Shown one piece after another: positions 11,318 to 22,665 of a stretch of 64,000 nt of DNA (its first letter is position 1; every line of letters begins with the position of its first letter). The DNA lies in the NCBI RefSeq assembly GCF_018294505.1, contig NC_057804.1, forward strand, positions 256,525,865 to 256,589,864. Reading direction: 5' to 3'. The stretch is from Triticum aestivum (lineage: Eukaryota > Streptophyta > Magnoliopsida > Poales > Poaceae). Under the pieces are notes generated by a model. That model worked only from the letters and a program-made list of their open reading frames with translations, ran no database searches and had not been told where the DNA came from. A program made the translations under genes and the position numbers.

Positions 11318-13159
11318 AGATTTTTGATAATAAAATCTGAGGTATCCGACATGCATGTTGTTACGATTATGGAGTCTAATGATGCGACTTTCTTTGAGGA
11401 CATATTTCCTATGAAGGATATGTCAAGTTCATCAAATCAGGAGATACCTACTCCATCTAGTGAGGAACTCACTGTAATTCCTGAACCCACCATTGTGATG
11501 GAACACGTTGAGAATCCTGTTGAGGGTGACAATGAAACTCCTGTAAGGAGTAAGAGACAGAGGACTGCAAAGTCCTTTGGTGATGATTTCATTGTGTACC
11601 TTGTGGATGACACACCCAGGACTATTTCAGAAGCCTATGCATCTCCTGATGCTGACTGCTGGAAGGAAGCTGTTCATAGTGAGATGGATTCCATCTTAGC
11701 TAACGGAACATGGGAGTTCACTGACCGTCCTTATGGGTGCAAACCTGTAGGATGTAAGTGGGTGTTCAAGAAGAAGCTTAGACCTGATGGTACGATTGAA
11801 AAGTACAAGGCACGGCTTGTGGCTAAGGGTTATACCCAGAAAGAAGGTGAAGACTTCTTTGATACTTACTCACCCGTGGCTAGACTGACCACAATTCGGG
11901 TGCTACTATCACTGGCTGCCTCACATGGTCTTCTCGTTCATCAAATGGACGTTAAGACGGCTTTCCTCAATGGAGAGTTGAAGGAGGAAATTTACATGGA
12001 TCAGCCAGATGGTTTTGTAGTACCTGGTCAGGAAGGAAAGGTGTGCAAGTTATTAAAGTCTTTATATGGCCTTAAACAAGCTCCTAAGGAGTGGCATGAG
12101 AAGTTCGAAAGAACATTAACTGCTGCCGGCTTTGTAGTAAATGATGGTGACAAGTGTGTGTACTATCGCCATGGTGGGGGCGAAGGAGTTATTCTTTGTC
12201 TGTATGTCGACGACATATTGATCTTTGGAACCAAACTTGATTTAATCAAGGAGGTTAAGGATTTCTTATCTCGCTGTTTTGAGATGAAGGATCTAGGAGT
12301 AGCTGATGTTATCTTAAACATCAAGCTGTTGAGAGATGAGAATGGTGGGATCACACTGCTTCAGTCTCACTATGTGGAAAAGGTCTTGAGTCGTTTTGGG
12401 TATAGCGACTGCACGCCTTCTCCAACTCCATATGATGCTAGTGTGTTGCTTCGAAAGAATCGACGGATTGCTAGAGATCAACTGAGGTATTCTCAGATTA
12501 TTGGCTCGCTTATGTATTTGGCGAGTGCCACGAGGCCTGACATCTCTTTTGCTGTGAGCAAGCTGAGTCGGTTTGTGTCAAAACCGGGAGATGATCATTG
12601 GCGTGCGCTTGAGAGAGTTATGCGCTACTTGAAGGGCACTGCGAGCTATGGGATTCACTACACCGGGTATCCAAGGGTACTGGAGGGTTATAGTGACTCG
12701 AACTGGATATCTGATGCTGATGAGATTAAGGCCACAAGTGGTTATGTTTTTACACTTGGTGGTGGCGCTGTTTCCTGGAAGTCTTGCAAGCAGACCATCT
12801 TAACGAGGTCAACTATGGAAGCAGAACTCACAGCATTAGACACTGCCACTGTTGAAGCAGAGTGGCTTCGTGAGCTATTGATGGACTTACCTATGGTTGA
12901 AAAACCAATACCCCCTATCCTGATGAACTGTGATAATCAAACTGTGATCGTCAAGATAAACAGTTCTAAGGACAATATGAAGTCCTCAAGGCATGTGAAG
13001 AGGAGATTAAAATCTGTCAGGAAACTGAGGAACTCCGGAGTTATTACGTTGGATTATATCCAAACGTCGAAAAACTTGGCAGATCCCTTCACAAAGGGTC
13101 TATCACGTAATGTGATAGATAATGCATCGATGGAGATGGGTTTGAGACCCACCGCATGA
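11318..13159 (+). pseudogene. Copia reverse transcriptase and RNase H (open but cut from the rest of pol)
   Basis: An uninterrupted 611-codon stretch. An integrase tail and acidic linker lead into the reverse transcriptase: [11 protein letters not shown] near 11803, [10 protein letters not shown] near 11945, [10 protein letters not shown] near 12064 and the catalytic YVDD near 12205. RNase H follows, with [25 protein letters not shown] and a C-terminal [10 protein letters not shown]. All catalytic boxes I can check look intact. It is called a pseudogene because the stop at 11315 separates it from gag-integrase; the ATG at 11324 is internal to the ancestral polyprotein and is not a natural start. 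It closely parallels, but is clearly not the same family as, the Angela-type pol at the left edge. Confidence 0.85.
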
Positions 13160-13702
13160 GTTGTCCATAGTGGTAACCCACTCTATGTGATCGGAGATCC
13201 CGTGAAGTAGAAGTGGGAGACAAGCTGTTGGTCAGCTGAGAGGAGAGTATCCTTATTTTAATTATCCCACTCCGTGAAGATGCAATACTCTCCTGATCTG
13301 CATGGCAGGTTGATATCTATCTTAATGTGTTCCAAGTGGCTTATTTGAGTAAGCAGAGATGTTGTCCTGCAGAGCATCTCCTGAGGAACACACCTATATG
13401 AATTTGACTGTTAACGTCGCAGTCTGTGAGAAGTGGGTGCTCTCTAATAAATTCATGAAAGGCCCTGAAGTACGACGTATACGCTCCACCCGCGGGGAAG
13501 CCTTGCGGCACCCCAGTATCGGTCAAGAATTTGTATGAAACTAGTCTCGCAGAAAACTTGTAGTTCAAGGCATAGTCCACTATTCAAGTTGTGATCTAGT
13601 GTAGCATAAATCTCTAAGTGGAAGTTCAACTTCACAGTCTCCACTAAGCACCGGTATATAAACAATGTTTTGGAACCAAATGGTGAAATGTGCCAACGAG
13701 AC

Positions 13703-13714
13703 TTTGTGGGGGAT
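13703..13714 (+). promoter_or_regulatory. Polypurine tract of the copia element
   Basis: The run CTTTGTGGGGGAT lies directly before the 3' LTR TGTTGG. Only its GTGGGGGA core is purine-rich, as in many plant copia elements. It would prime plus-strand DNA. Confidence 0.7.
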
Positions 13715-14681
13715 TGTTGGAATTTGCTAGTGGGCATTTGGCCCAAAGCCCAACTAAAATTCTGAAATTCTCTTGGCCCATTCATGCACACATGTGAGTG
13801 GAGTGAGTGAGGCTAAAGTTTAGTCCCACCTCATAAGTTGAGAGAGAGTTGCATCTCTTTATAAGGTGAGCTCTTCTAGCACTTGTATGAGAATGAGAAG
13901 AGGAGACCTACACGCGCACTCCTCCTCCTCGCTCCCCTCGCCACGCCACACCTCGCCTCGCCTCGCTTAGTCACAACGCGCCGCGGGTTGCGGGATTGAG
14001 CTGAGCTGAGGACAGAGCTATGCACGTTCTCTTTATTTTTGGTGCTCGGGAAAAATTAATGAGTCACTAATTAATAATTAACGGATGTGTTAATTACTGA
14101 ACCGTTTTCGATTCTTTTGGATCGTGACGACTTGGACGTGGGGTCTACTCCCACGACCTACCCGGCCCACACTATATAGTCAGGCAGATGTTTACCCTAG
14201 CCACGGCCGCTTCGTATGGTTTCTCACCACCGTTCCAGATCATTGCGCCGCCAAGCAAGTATTCTCCATCCCTCCTTTCGGCATGCACCGGGAGAAGGGA
14301 CAGCAGGCCTCCGGAACCCCGCCTCTCGTGATCCTGTACGGGAGAGGGGCGATCAAGTTTTTGGGGGAGCGCACTCACGCGACTGCTGGCAGCAATGAGT
14401 TTGCGAATGACGACTTCTTCCCCGACCTCGGCAACCTCATCCTCGACGACATGGGCGACAACGTCAACACCGGCGGTGCTACTCCCGCTGCATCGTATGT
14501 GATTCTATCTTTCCTGTTCGAGATCGTGGTAGAATTCATGTTTCTAGTATGTGTCCTAGATGTGATCTGTTCATCTACTATGCTAGTTCGCATGATTAGT
14601 TGAATCTCTACTACTGTAGTCATGATTTATCTTCTGTTTATTAGGATTAAATCTCGTAGTAATTGGCTCACATTTCCGACA
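13715..14681 (+). repeat. 3' LTR of the copia element
   Basis: It begins TGTTGGAATTTGC and ends TTCCGACA, followed by the CCACA duplication. It is 967 bases against 958 for the 5' copy. TATA-like TTTATAAGG is at 13858-13866. The stretch 13160-13702 before it is the non-coding pol 3' end and has no credible ORF. Confidence 0.88.
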
Positions 14682-14686
14682 CCACA

Positions 14687-17600
14687 ACCGCCACCTCCTC
14701 TGCTCCCAAGACCCCATGCTCCTCCTCTCGATCCAGAGCCCGAGCGCTCGACCCCGTCATCCACGAGCTCAATCAAGAGAGGAGCTCCCGATCGTGCGCA
14801 CCTCTGCCTCGTTTTTGACCATCGTCGACGCTGTCGGTGTCCACCACCAGGGGCACCAGCATCCGGATCGCCTCCTCGCTTCCTCCACCCATGAAGAGGA
14901 GCTCCTCCCGAACCAGCCCATGCCCTGCTTTCTTCTCTCTCCCTCGGGTGCTCTCTCCATGTCTCTCAAATTCCCTTTCTTCTCCCTATCCCGCAAGATG
15001 CCATGGATGCACCAGCTCGACCCCACCGCCGTCATGCTCCGCTGCCGCCGACAACGAGTCCCTCATCCCAGAGCGTGCCAGATCAGTCAGCTGGAGACCT
15101 GCGCCCCTGCCGCCGCACCTGTAACCTTCGATGTCGTGTTGCTGGTCAACCAACTCTCCAAGCCTCCTAATTTCCTTCTTCTTTCAGCTACATCTTCTGA
15201 ATCGATCTCATGGTCTATTTTGTGCAGAGCCACCTTGACCCGTGGAACCACCGACCATCATCTGTGGCCATATCTGTCGGGTCCTGGCCATCCCCGCCAT
15301 CCTCTAGCAAGCATTGCCGACCTCTGCCTGCCCTATTACCTCGCTGAAGCCGCATCATGTTCTGTCGCTACTCTGCATTACTGTGTGCAGCGTGAACCAG
15401 CGGCGCCCAGCCCCTCATTCGGCCCTGCCTCTAGCCACTCGATCCCGCGCCTGGTCCACCTCCTCTTCGCCCGTTGACCGTGGCCCAGCTCCCACCTCCA
15501 TCGACCTCGGCTGAGCCCAGCTATGTGAGCAGCCCTGCCATTCAGTACCTAGCTAGATTCGGCCAATGTGTTTTTTTCCTGCTCTGCTAATTTCCTATTA
15601 TCCCAGGATTTACAGTTTTGTAGATTAGTCCCTCTAGATCATGCATTAATAACTTCATAACTGTGCATCGGCTTAATTTTTTATATATATGTAAAATGCT
15701 TAGAATTTCATCTAGTTTCACAATATGCAAATTTCATCCATGTTAAAAATGTTTCAAATGGTTGTTTGCATTAAAATTGCTAAATGGCATGTTAAAATGG
15801 TTTATTTCATAACTAAATAACCATAGCTCCGAATTTAATAAACTTTATATGTAAATGTGGTGGAAAAATGCATAGTTTAACATGGTGCATTTTACTTCCC
15901 TGTTTAACAACTATAAAATATGGTTTTGGACAGAACAGTACCAAATCCAAAATATGCACATAGGGATTTTCCAGAATTGTTGTTTGTTGTTTCTGGCATC
16001 ATGTAAACTTGCCTAGATAGGTAGATTCATTTTGCTTTACCTCTAGCCATATTAAGAACATTTAAACGTTTTGAGTTCATAACGAGAGTGAACTAAATAC
16101 TTGAATGTGGTGATTCGTCAATATGCAACTCGTTGCATATTGAGCTCCACTTAATTTGTAGTACTGTTTGTTGCACTTTGCCATGCCATGCATATTTAAA
16201 CCGGACATGCATCATACTTGATTGTGCATCATGCCATATGTATGCTTGTGCGTTTACCATGTCATTTGCTTCTTTCCGGTGTTGCTTCTTATCGATAGTT
16301 CTGCTAACGTTACGGATTGTGAGGATTCGTTCGACTATGTTGGTTCGTCTACTTCATGGACTCATTCTTCTTCCTAGTGGGATTTCAGGAAAGATGGCCA
16401 TCACCTTGGATCTAACTACTATCTTTGCTTTGCTAGTTGTCTTGATGCTACCGCTATGTCGTGCTACCTACTACTTGTTTATCAAGCCTCCCAATTGCCA
16501 TGAAACAACCTCTAACCTTTCCACCATCCCAGCAAACCGTTGTTTGGCTATGTTACCACTTTGCTCAGCCCCTCTTATAGCATTGCTAGTTGCAGGTGCA
16601 GTTGCAGGTTGTTCCATGTTGGAACATGAATATCTTGGAATATCACAATATCTCTTATTTAATTAATGAACATATATACTTGGTAAAGGGTGGAAGGCTT
16701 GGCCTTTTGCCTGGTGTTTTGTTCCACTCTTGCCGCCCTAGTTTCCATTAAACCTGTGTTATGTTCCTTGAATTTTGCATTCCTAATGTGGTCGGGGTTT
16801 ATGGGCCCCCCTTATTTCTTCGTCTAAAGTAAAGCTTTCCCGAGGAGGTCCAACATTGGTCTTACCATTTGCTAATAACAACTAAAACTTGCATAGGGAC
16901 TTCCCATGCCTCGAGGATAATTAATCAACAACCCCCGGGCCAGTACTCGTCATGAGAGTTGGCCCACCTACCTAGTAGTCGGCGGTGGCGCCTCGGAGAA
17001 ACTCGATGATATTTTTGCTATCGTCCACTTTTCATAGACGGATGAGTCCGTAGATAGAGAGTGTGCGGCTCTCGACACGAATCTGACTCACCGAGAGATC
17101 TCCTTGGGATAGTTTTCCTTTCTTGGAAGAGCTTGTGCACCGGGATTCCAAGCTTTCTCGGGTTGTCCCGCGATGGAGGATTGTCTCCGCGGATCGTGAG
17201 AGCTTATCATGGGATAAGTTGGGACAACACTTCAGGGTTTAAACATTCAAAAGCCGTGCCCATGGTTATGTGGCAGATGGGAGTTTTTAATATCTGGTTG
17301 TAGAGAACTTGACACCAAATCCGAAATTAAATACACCAACTAAGTGTGTAACTATGACTGTCTCTTTTCGAGAAAGTTCGGGAAGAGAACACGGTGGGGT
17401 TATGTTTGACTCGTAAGTAGTTCAGGATCAGTTCTTGATCATTACTAGTTTGCGACCGTTCGCGTAGTTTCTCATCTTATTCTTGTGCTCGAAGTTAGAC
17501 ACAATACAATGCTTAGTGCTGCTGCAGCCTCACCACATATCCATTTCGTACCCATTAAGCTTTGCTACTCTTGATAACCATGGTAATGGTATTGCTGAGT

Positions 17601-17998
17601 CCTCATGGCTCACAGATTACTACAACAAAAGTGCGATGATCTGACATGAGTGCGATGCTTGCTTGTTTGGAGTTCTTCTTCTGCTTCTTCTTCGGTCAAG
17701 GATATAGGTTCCGGGTCGGGAGCCTGGGATTAGCAGGGTGGATGTCGTTCTTCTTTTTTGTTTGATTTCATCCGTAGTCGGATCCTGCTCTTCTGTATGT
17801 TGGTTGCTATGTATTCATTTATTGTTGTATGAATGTTGTAACGTGTGGTGAGTGTAAGACTTTATCTCGTACTCCCATCTATTCAGTACATGGTATGTTG
17901 TAATGATATCCACCTTTCTATGCACTCGAAATGAGGTTGTGCCCCAACATTAATTCATCACGTGATTGGGATAGAATCGCATCTTGGGGCGCTACAAA
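14687..17998. other. Right arm of the unclassified repeat, no credible gene
   Basis: The first 850 bases are C/G-rich with long overlapping ORFs (14716-15477 and others) that show no domain. From 15530 the sequence is AT-rich. The 177-codon ORF at 16133-16666 is rich in Leu, Cys and Ile but has no recognisable family, and codon use there looks random. A short motif, ACGGATGAGTCCGT, occurs near 17038; its CTGATGAG-like core resembles part of a hammerhead ribozyme by chance or design, but I could not assemble a full one. The rest (16700-17990) is non-coding. Confidence 0.5.
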
Positions 17999-19041
17999 TG
18001 TGGATCCTGGATCCAGCACCTGGCACCGAAGACTTTTAAATGGCTAACATTTAGCTTCTTACCATTCAGGAGTTCATAGGATATCTTCTTGAAGAACTTA
18101 TGAAGATAAACTTTGTTGATGATGTGGGAAGAAGTATCAATGGCTTCAGGCCAGAACTTTCTTGGAGTCCTATACTCATCAAGCATCGTACGTGCCAGCT
18201 CAATGAGGGTTCTGTTCTTGCGCTCCATGATGCCATTCTGCTGAGGTATGTATGGAGCAGAGAACTCATGTGTGATGCCCAATGTATCAAGATAAGTGTC
18301 GAGGCCAGTGTTCTAGAATTATGTGCCATTGTCACTCCTGATGTGCTTGATCTTGATGCCATAATTGGGCATGGCACGATTTGCGAAGCGTTTGAAGACA
18401 TCCTGCACTTTGGTCTTATAGACAATTATGTCCACCCAGGTGTATCTTCAATAATCATGAACAATAATGAAGCCATAGAGATGTGTAGTGATAGTAAGAG
18501 TAGAGTAGTGAGTAGGGCCAAATAAGTCCACGTGAAGCAGCTCGAAGGGGCATGATGTAGTCATGATTGTCTTCGAGGGATGTTTCGCCCTAGTCTTCTT
18601 CCGGGCTTCACAAGCGCCACATAGATGTTCTTTATTAAACTTGAGGCCCTCGATGCCAATGATATGCTTCTTCTTCAGGAGACTGGGCAAGTTCCTCATC
18701 CCCTGATGTCCTAGCCTTCGTTGCCAGATCCAACACTCTGAATCTTTTGCTAGAAGACATACTACAAACTGTGGTCTTATGGAGAAATCTATCATATAAA
18801 GATTGTCTCCTTGATAAACTTCGAAGACTAGAGATTTGTCAGTTTCCATAAGCAAGAGGCAATGGTTTTTTCCAAATATCACAATCATTTTCAGATCACA
18901 AAGCAATTAGACAGACATTAAGTTGTAACCATGGGATTCAACAAGCACCACTTTATCCATGTGTTAATCCTTCGAGATAGCAACTCTACCTAGGACCAAT
19001 ACCTTGCTTTTACCAGTGTCAGCGAACGTGATGTGGCTTTT
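17999..19041 (-). pseudogene. Sirevirus pre-integrase and integrase core, broken
   Basis: Minus-strand fragments give the gag-pre-integrase zinc region (RRLGHQGMRNLP near 18710, then CGACEARKKTRAKH near 18610) and the first catalytic Asp in LLHVDLFGP near 18540. The second Asp, in RSDNGT, is near 18340. The catalytic Glu is in QQNGIMERKNRTL near 18225, and the tail ends at CWIQDPHL at 18001. Frameshifts near 18430 and 18300 and a stop near 18960 prevent expression. The 5' side is cut at 19041 by the CACTA element, whose other flank (37410 onward) holds the protease. This piece contains the integrase half that is deleted from the plus-strand sirevirus. Confidence 0.85.
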
Positions 19042-19620
19042 CACTACTAGGGAAAACCTTATACACATGAGCTTACTAGTAGCGCTTTTTAAAAGGCAAC
19101 GCTGCTACTAGTTATTAGTAGCGCTTGGCCGTAGAAAGCCTTGCTACTATGAACTTACCGGTAGCGCTCTAGTTACAAAACCTGCTACTACTATAATTGC
19201 CAAACTGTTGCCGGCAGGCTAGGCATACTAGTAGTGCTCGTGCAAAAAAAGCTCTACTGCTATTGCTAAATTAAGCCCCCTCCTATAACCAAAGTTTAGT
19301 CCCACCTCGCTCCGCGAACAGATTTTTTACCACCTTAAATATGGTGCTTCCCAAACTATCACAACCAGTTGGTCTTCATTGAACTCTATGTGTAGGATCA
19401 GTGGCAATATGAATCTTCACCTGTACCTATACAGGTGAAGATTCATACAGAAAATTTAGATTCTACACAAAAAGATCAATGATGACCAATGCGTTTTTCA
19501 ATTTGATGCCTGTTTTACATGCTAATGATCATAGCCTTAGTAGTAGCGCTGGTTAAGCAAAAACGCTACTGCTAATGATTGTAGCAGTAGCGCTGTTTAC
19601 GGACCAGTGCTACTACTATG
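19042..19620 (+). repeat. Left CACTA inverted repeat and subterminal array
   Basis: The 17-base terminal repeat is followed by about eight copies, in both orientations, of a 9-10 base motif such as AGTAGCGCT or its variants, the presumed transposase-binding sites. The palindrome at 19408-19447 lies inside this region. Confidence 0.85.
19408..19447. repeat. Perfect 18-base-arm palindrome
   Basis: TATGAATCTTCACCTGTA is followed after 4 bases by its exact complement. Nearby TGTGTAGGATC/GATTCTACACA extends the pairing outward with mismatches, giving an imperfect hairpin of about 70 bases. Such a fold could arise from a small inserted inverted-repeat element or serve as a structured RNA segment; nothing shows which. 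Confidence 0.8.
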
Positions 19621-20828
19621 GGTATCTTATCCACACCCGCGTGTGGCCTCACTCTCCCCTCACGCTCTCACTCGCCCACTCCGCCGCGCGTCGTCGCCCG
19701 CCGTCACCCACCAGCGCCCCCAAGGTACGTATCCGCCTCCCTCCCTCCCTTTCCGCCCTCCTCTCCCCTCCCTCTCGCCGCCCTACTCCTCTCGCCACCC
19801 TCCTTTCCCCTCCCGTCGCCCCACCTCCATCCGCCGCCCCTCCTCCATCCTGCTCCTCTCTCCTTCCTCCCCCTCCATCTGCCACTATCTCGACGTCCTC
19901 CCTCCCTCCCGCCTCCCTACCTTCCTCCCTCCCTTCCTCCTGCCTTCCTCCCTTCCACCTCCCTTCCTCCCTCCCCCATCTATGTTAATTATTTTGAGTA
20001 AACTAGAACATATAAGTTATATGAACAGAATGTAGGTATTTTGAATAGAATAAAATAGAACATATAGGTAGAATGTGGGTATTTTGAATAGGATAGAAGA
20101 CTAGTGAGTCGGTTTTTTGAATATAAAAAAGTTTTAGTAATAAAAATTTTAGTAATATATTTTTTTAGGTATAGAAAATTTTCAATTATAGAAATCTATT
20201 GGAATGCTACATGAGAAATTTTTAGGTATCAAATTTAGTAATAAATATTTTTAGTAAGAAAATTTAGGTATATAATTTTTTTGTACTTTTTATTTTCAAT
20301 ATAGAAATGTATTGGAAAAATTAATTATTTTTATGTCATTATCACTTTGTCATCAAACAATGCTATATGAGATTTGATGATCTAAAATTTTCACTCGGTG
20401 GAATATGCAGGCTTTGTAGGGTCGTGTCTCCTTGGAGTGATCGTCATCCGAGCTACATCTACTTCCTCTACACCCGAGTTAGTGAGCTAAAAGTCCACCT
20501 CCTCCTTCTCTACTCCTCGGTGTTGAATATTGAACCATTGAAATGCAATGAGCACCAGTTTATACTCATCTGCGAATGTGAAAAAAATCCGAGTGGCCTA
20601 TGTTTTGCCAGAGTGTTGATTCGTTTCCATTCTGCCTAATTTCAGGCGCTCGATATGTCCTATTTTAGCAAAGGTCATGCCGGATTTTTACGTGAATTTA
20701 ACCATGACTTGTGCTAGAATATGTAGGAAATATCGAGTGCCCCGAATTTGCTAGAAAGAGAATTAAACGACATTTTGAGTTGACTTTAAGTCTGTCGGGG
20801 TTCCATACATGACAGTCAAAAATTCAGT
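19621..20828 (+). other. Leader region of the CACTA cargo
   Basis: From 19640 to 19985 the plus strand is an almost pure C/T tract with open frames in all phases, reading as Pro/Ser/Leu low-complexity peptides; I do not call it coding. The string CCCCAAGGTACGTAT at 19717-19731 looks like an exon end and splice donor, and the AT-rich 20000-20400 could be the intron, closing at GCAG near 20407-20410. This would make it the 5' leader of the B3-like gene. The ORF at 20367-20639 has no recognisable domain. Confidence 0.4.
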
Positions 20829-21130
20829 GAGGGGGAGTCTCCACCACATATGATAGAAGAAGAATGCCGACTGTTGTCGTGGGGATCGATTCTCCTTCTT
20901 CTCTTTGTGCTAGACCTTTGTTATGCACTAGGGGAAGAAGGAGTAGCAACCATCATCGACGGTGGAAAAATCGATGAGGGAGTATCCACCATATATGAGA
21001 GAAGGAGAATGTCGACTGTTGGCGCTTCTCCTTCTTTTCCTTGTGCTAGATATTTGTAATGCACTAGGGAGAGGAGGAGTAGCGACCATCATCGACAGTC
21101 GCAATATCAAAGAGGGAGTGCCCACCATAC
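20829..21130 (+). repeat. Tandem repeat, about 140 bases, 2.1 copies
   Basis: A unit starting GAGGG and continuing through TCCACCA...GAATG.CGACTGTTG and CTTTGT-GCTAGA...GCACTAGGG occurs at 20829-20975 and 20976-21111, with a third copy only begun at 21112. The two full units differ by several substitutions and an 11-base length difference. Confidence 0.75.
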
Positions 21131-21275
21131 ACGTGACATAAGAGTTCAGGAAGGAAGACTCGACAGACCTACAGTCAACTCGTTGCATATTGAGTAATAG
21201 TGATCTGTGTGTTGAGTATCCTGGTAGTTGCCTTCGACTGATTTTCAATGTTTCAAATATGAACATATATAGGAA

Positions 21276-22436
21276 ATGTCTGACAACAAAAGGGAATTCG
21301 GTATGTGTGAATACTGTGAAGACGAGCGCGACATGTGTGATAGGCCTCACCTAGTTGGTGGTAGGCGCTTCAGCATCGCGCTGGATGAGAACTTCGAAGT
21401 GGATACAGTAAGTCACAACGACAAGTCTTTTTTCGTAATTAAAGCAGGACTTCTGCTACTTATAATTTTAATTTTTTACAATTCTACTAGCGTACCCCCT
21501 GCCATGCAAGAATCTCTGTCTTGGATAAGATTGGTTTCAGTACTATGGAAAGTATGGAGGTAAAGAAAGTTCAATTGAGGATCGAGCATGGTTATACTTT
21601 TGCGGTAAAATTATACAATGCAGACACCTACACCTATTTTGAATGCAAAAATTGGAGAGCACTATGCAAGGCTTATGCATTTGAGCCTTATACGCTTATC
21701 ACCTTTGATATGCGTCTGGAAGATTAAATTGAAGGTAATATCGACATCTGGGTCGATGTGCAGACACCTCCAGTTCTACCATTATGTGAATTTCTCAACC
21801 ATTTTACTAAGTAATTTATATTGTTTATTTAAAAATAGTTGACAACTCATTTCTATTTATACCTTATTTCCATTCAAGCAAACATGTCCAGTGCTTGGTA
21901 GACAACACCTACTACTGTCCTGGGGATGAACTAAACTGCGATGAAATAGGTCAATATGTTTCATCGCTTGAGGATCTTGATACTGTCAAGACAGGTTATT
22001 TTCCTAGACTTCAAGATATTAGTACTCAAAACATGAGACCACTAGTGTGCGTATTGAACTACAGTCACATCTATTTTGGAAAGATGGTAAGATTTTTACT
22101 ATTTGTCCTTAGTGCATCTTTTGCATACATTATTTTTAAGCTAAACTTCATTGCTAAGTATGTTACTACGATGTTCTTCAGGGACTCCCGATAAGTGTTG
22201 TGCCTCGTTGGATCAATCCTAAAGGTCGCATGACAATGGTTAGCTTACGACCAAGATATCCTGCATTGCACATGAGTGCATTCATCATTTCTCGAAGCCA
22301 ACAAGTCTTAATAATCAAAGATGGGAGAAACATTGTAAATGATCGCAATAGAGAAGTACTAGGGGACAGCAATCAGAAGCACAACCCACAATTAGGAGAT
22401 AGGTTCATCTGCATGCTCCAATATGATGAAGCATGA
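21276..22436 (+). pseudogene. B3-like (DNA-binding type) protein gene, four exons, one in-frame stop
   Basis: Exon 1 (21276-21407) starts MSDNKREFGMCEYCEDERD, with a Cys-X2-Cys pair, and ends at a GTAAGT donor. Exon 2 (21491-21810) follows an ACTAG acceptor in phase. Exon 3 (21892-22086) starts LVDNTYYCPGDELNC after a CCAG acceptor. Exon 4 (22182-22436) follows TTCAG and ends at a TGA. Exon 4, with VVPRWINPKGRMTMVSLRP, resembles the strand pattern I associate with proteins labelled B3-like in wheat; exon 2 has a second such block, with FECKNWRALC. B3 proteins bind DNA as a pseudobarrel. An in-frame TAA at 21725-21727 falls in exon 2, next to a 12-base run that I think is an insertion. The exon 2/3 phase does not close, so it is probably dead. 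The family call is from pattern memory. Confidence 0.6.
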
Positions 22437-22665
22437 GTGATACACATGTTTTATGCTATTTTACCAGAGAGAGAGCAGGAGGAGTGATTAGCTAGCTAGA
22501 ATGAGTTTGAAGTTGATGATGTGCTACACTATGACTATGATGATTAAATAGCTAGTGTTGGTGGTAATGACTATGATGATTATTATTATCTAGTGTTGGT
22601 GGTGATTAGATAGCAACCGTAGCTGGTGTTGGTGGTGATTAGCTATCTAGAATGAGTTTGAAGAT
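22437..22665 (+). other. CACTA 3' region with diverged TGATGATTAAATAGCTAGTG repeats
   Basis: Short repeats of TGATGATTA-TAGCTA-GTGTTGGTGGT-type occur at 22510-22660 and again after the sirevirus at 36758-36870, where they continue. This shows that the sirevirus cut a repetitive 3' region of the CACTA. The AAGAT at 22661-22665 is the left copy of the sirevirus duplication. Confidence 0.7.

Larger units (their letters stand above)
8328..14681 (+). mobile_element. Copia retrotransposon with both LTRs, defective
   Basis: A complete-length 6.35 kb element with LTRs at 8328-9285 and 13715-14681, flanked by CCACA on both sides (8323-8327 and 14682-14686). Gene order is gag, protease, integrase, reverse transcriptase, RNase H, which defines the copia superfamily. 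The coding region carries several stops, a frameshift and an integrase deletion, so the copy cannot move by itself. I count about 11 differences in the first ~205 bases of the two LTRs, about 5%. No standard initiator-Met primer site follows the 5' LTR, so the priming tRNA is unclear. Confidence 0.92.
8036..17998. mobile_element. Unclassified 3.6 kb Triticeae repeat interrupted by a copia element
   Basis: The left arm starts TTTTGTGACGACCCGAGACC and the right arm ends GGGGCGCTACAAA. The minus-strand sirevirus integrase resumes on both sides, and TGTGG flanks each side (8031-8035, 17999-18003), so this is an insertion with a probable 5 bp duplication. Without the nested copia it is about 3.6 kb. 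I recognise the sequence type as frequent in wheat but cannot place it in a class. The TG..CA just inside the ends suggests a solo LTR, but the flanking duplication then lies 2-3 bases too far out. The outermost bases TTTTGT/ACAAA are weakly inverted. No protein domain is visible. Confidence 0.55.

Noticed and set aside
14716..15477. 253-codon ORF in the unclassified repeat
   Set aside because: C/G-rich low-complexity; overlapping frames are open on both strands, no domain.
16133..16666. 177-codon hydrophobic ORF
   Set aside because: No family, no start context, lies in a repeat common in this kind of genome; kept only as a note.
17038..17060. Partial hammerhead-like string
   Set aside because: Only a short core resembles it; the required stems and conserved GAAA were not found at proper places.
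19575..20035. Pro/Ser/Leu-rich ORFs in the CACTA leader
   Set aside because: Open in all three plus frames because of a CT tract; more like an untranslated leader.
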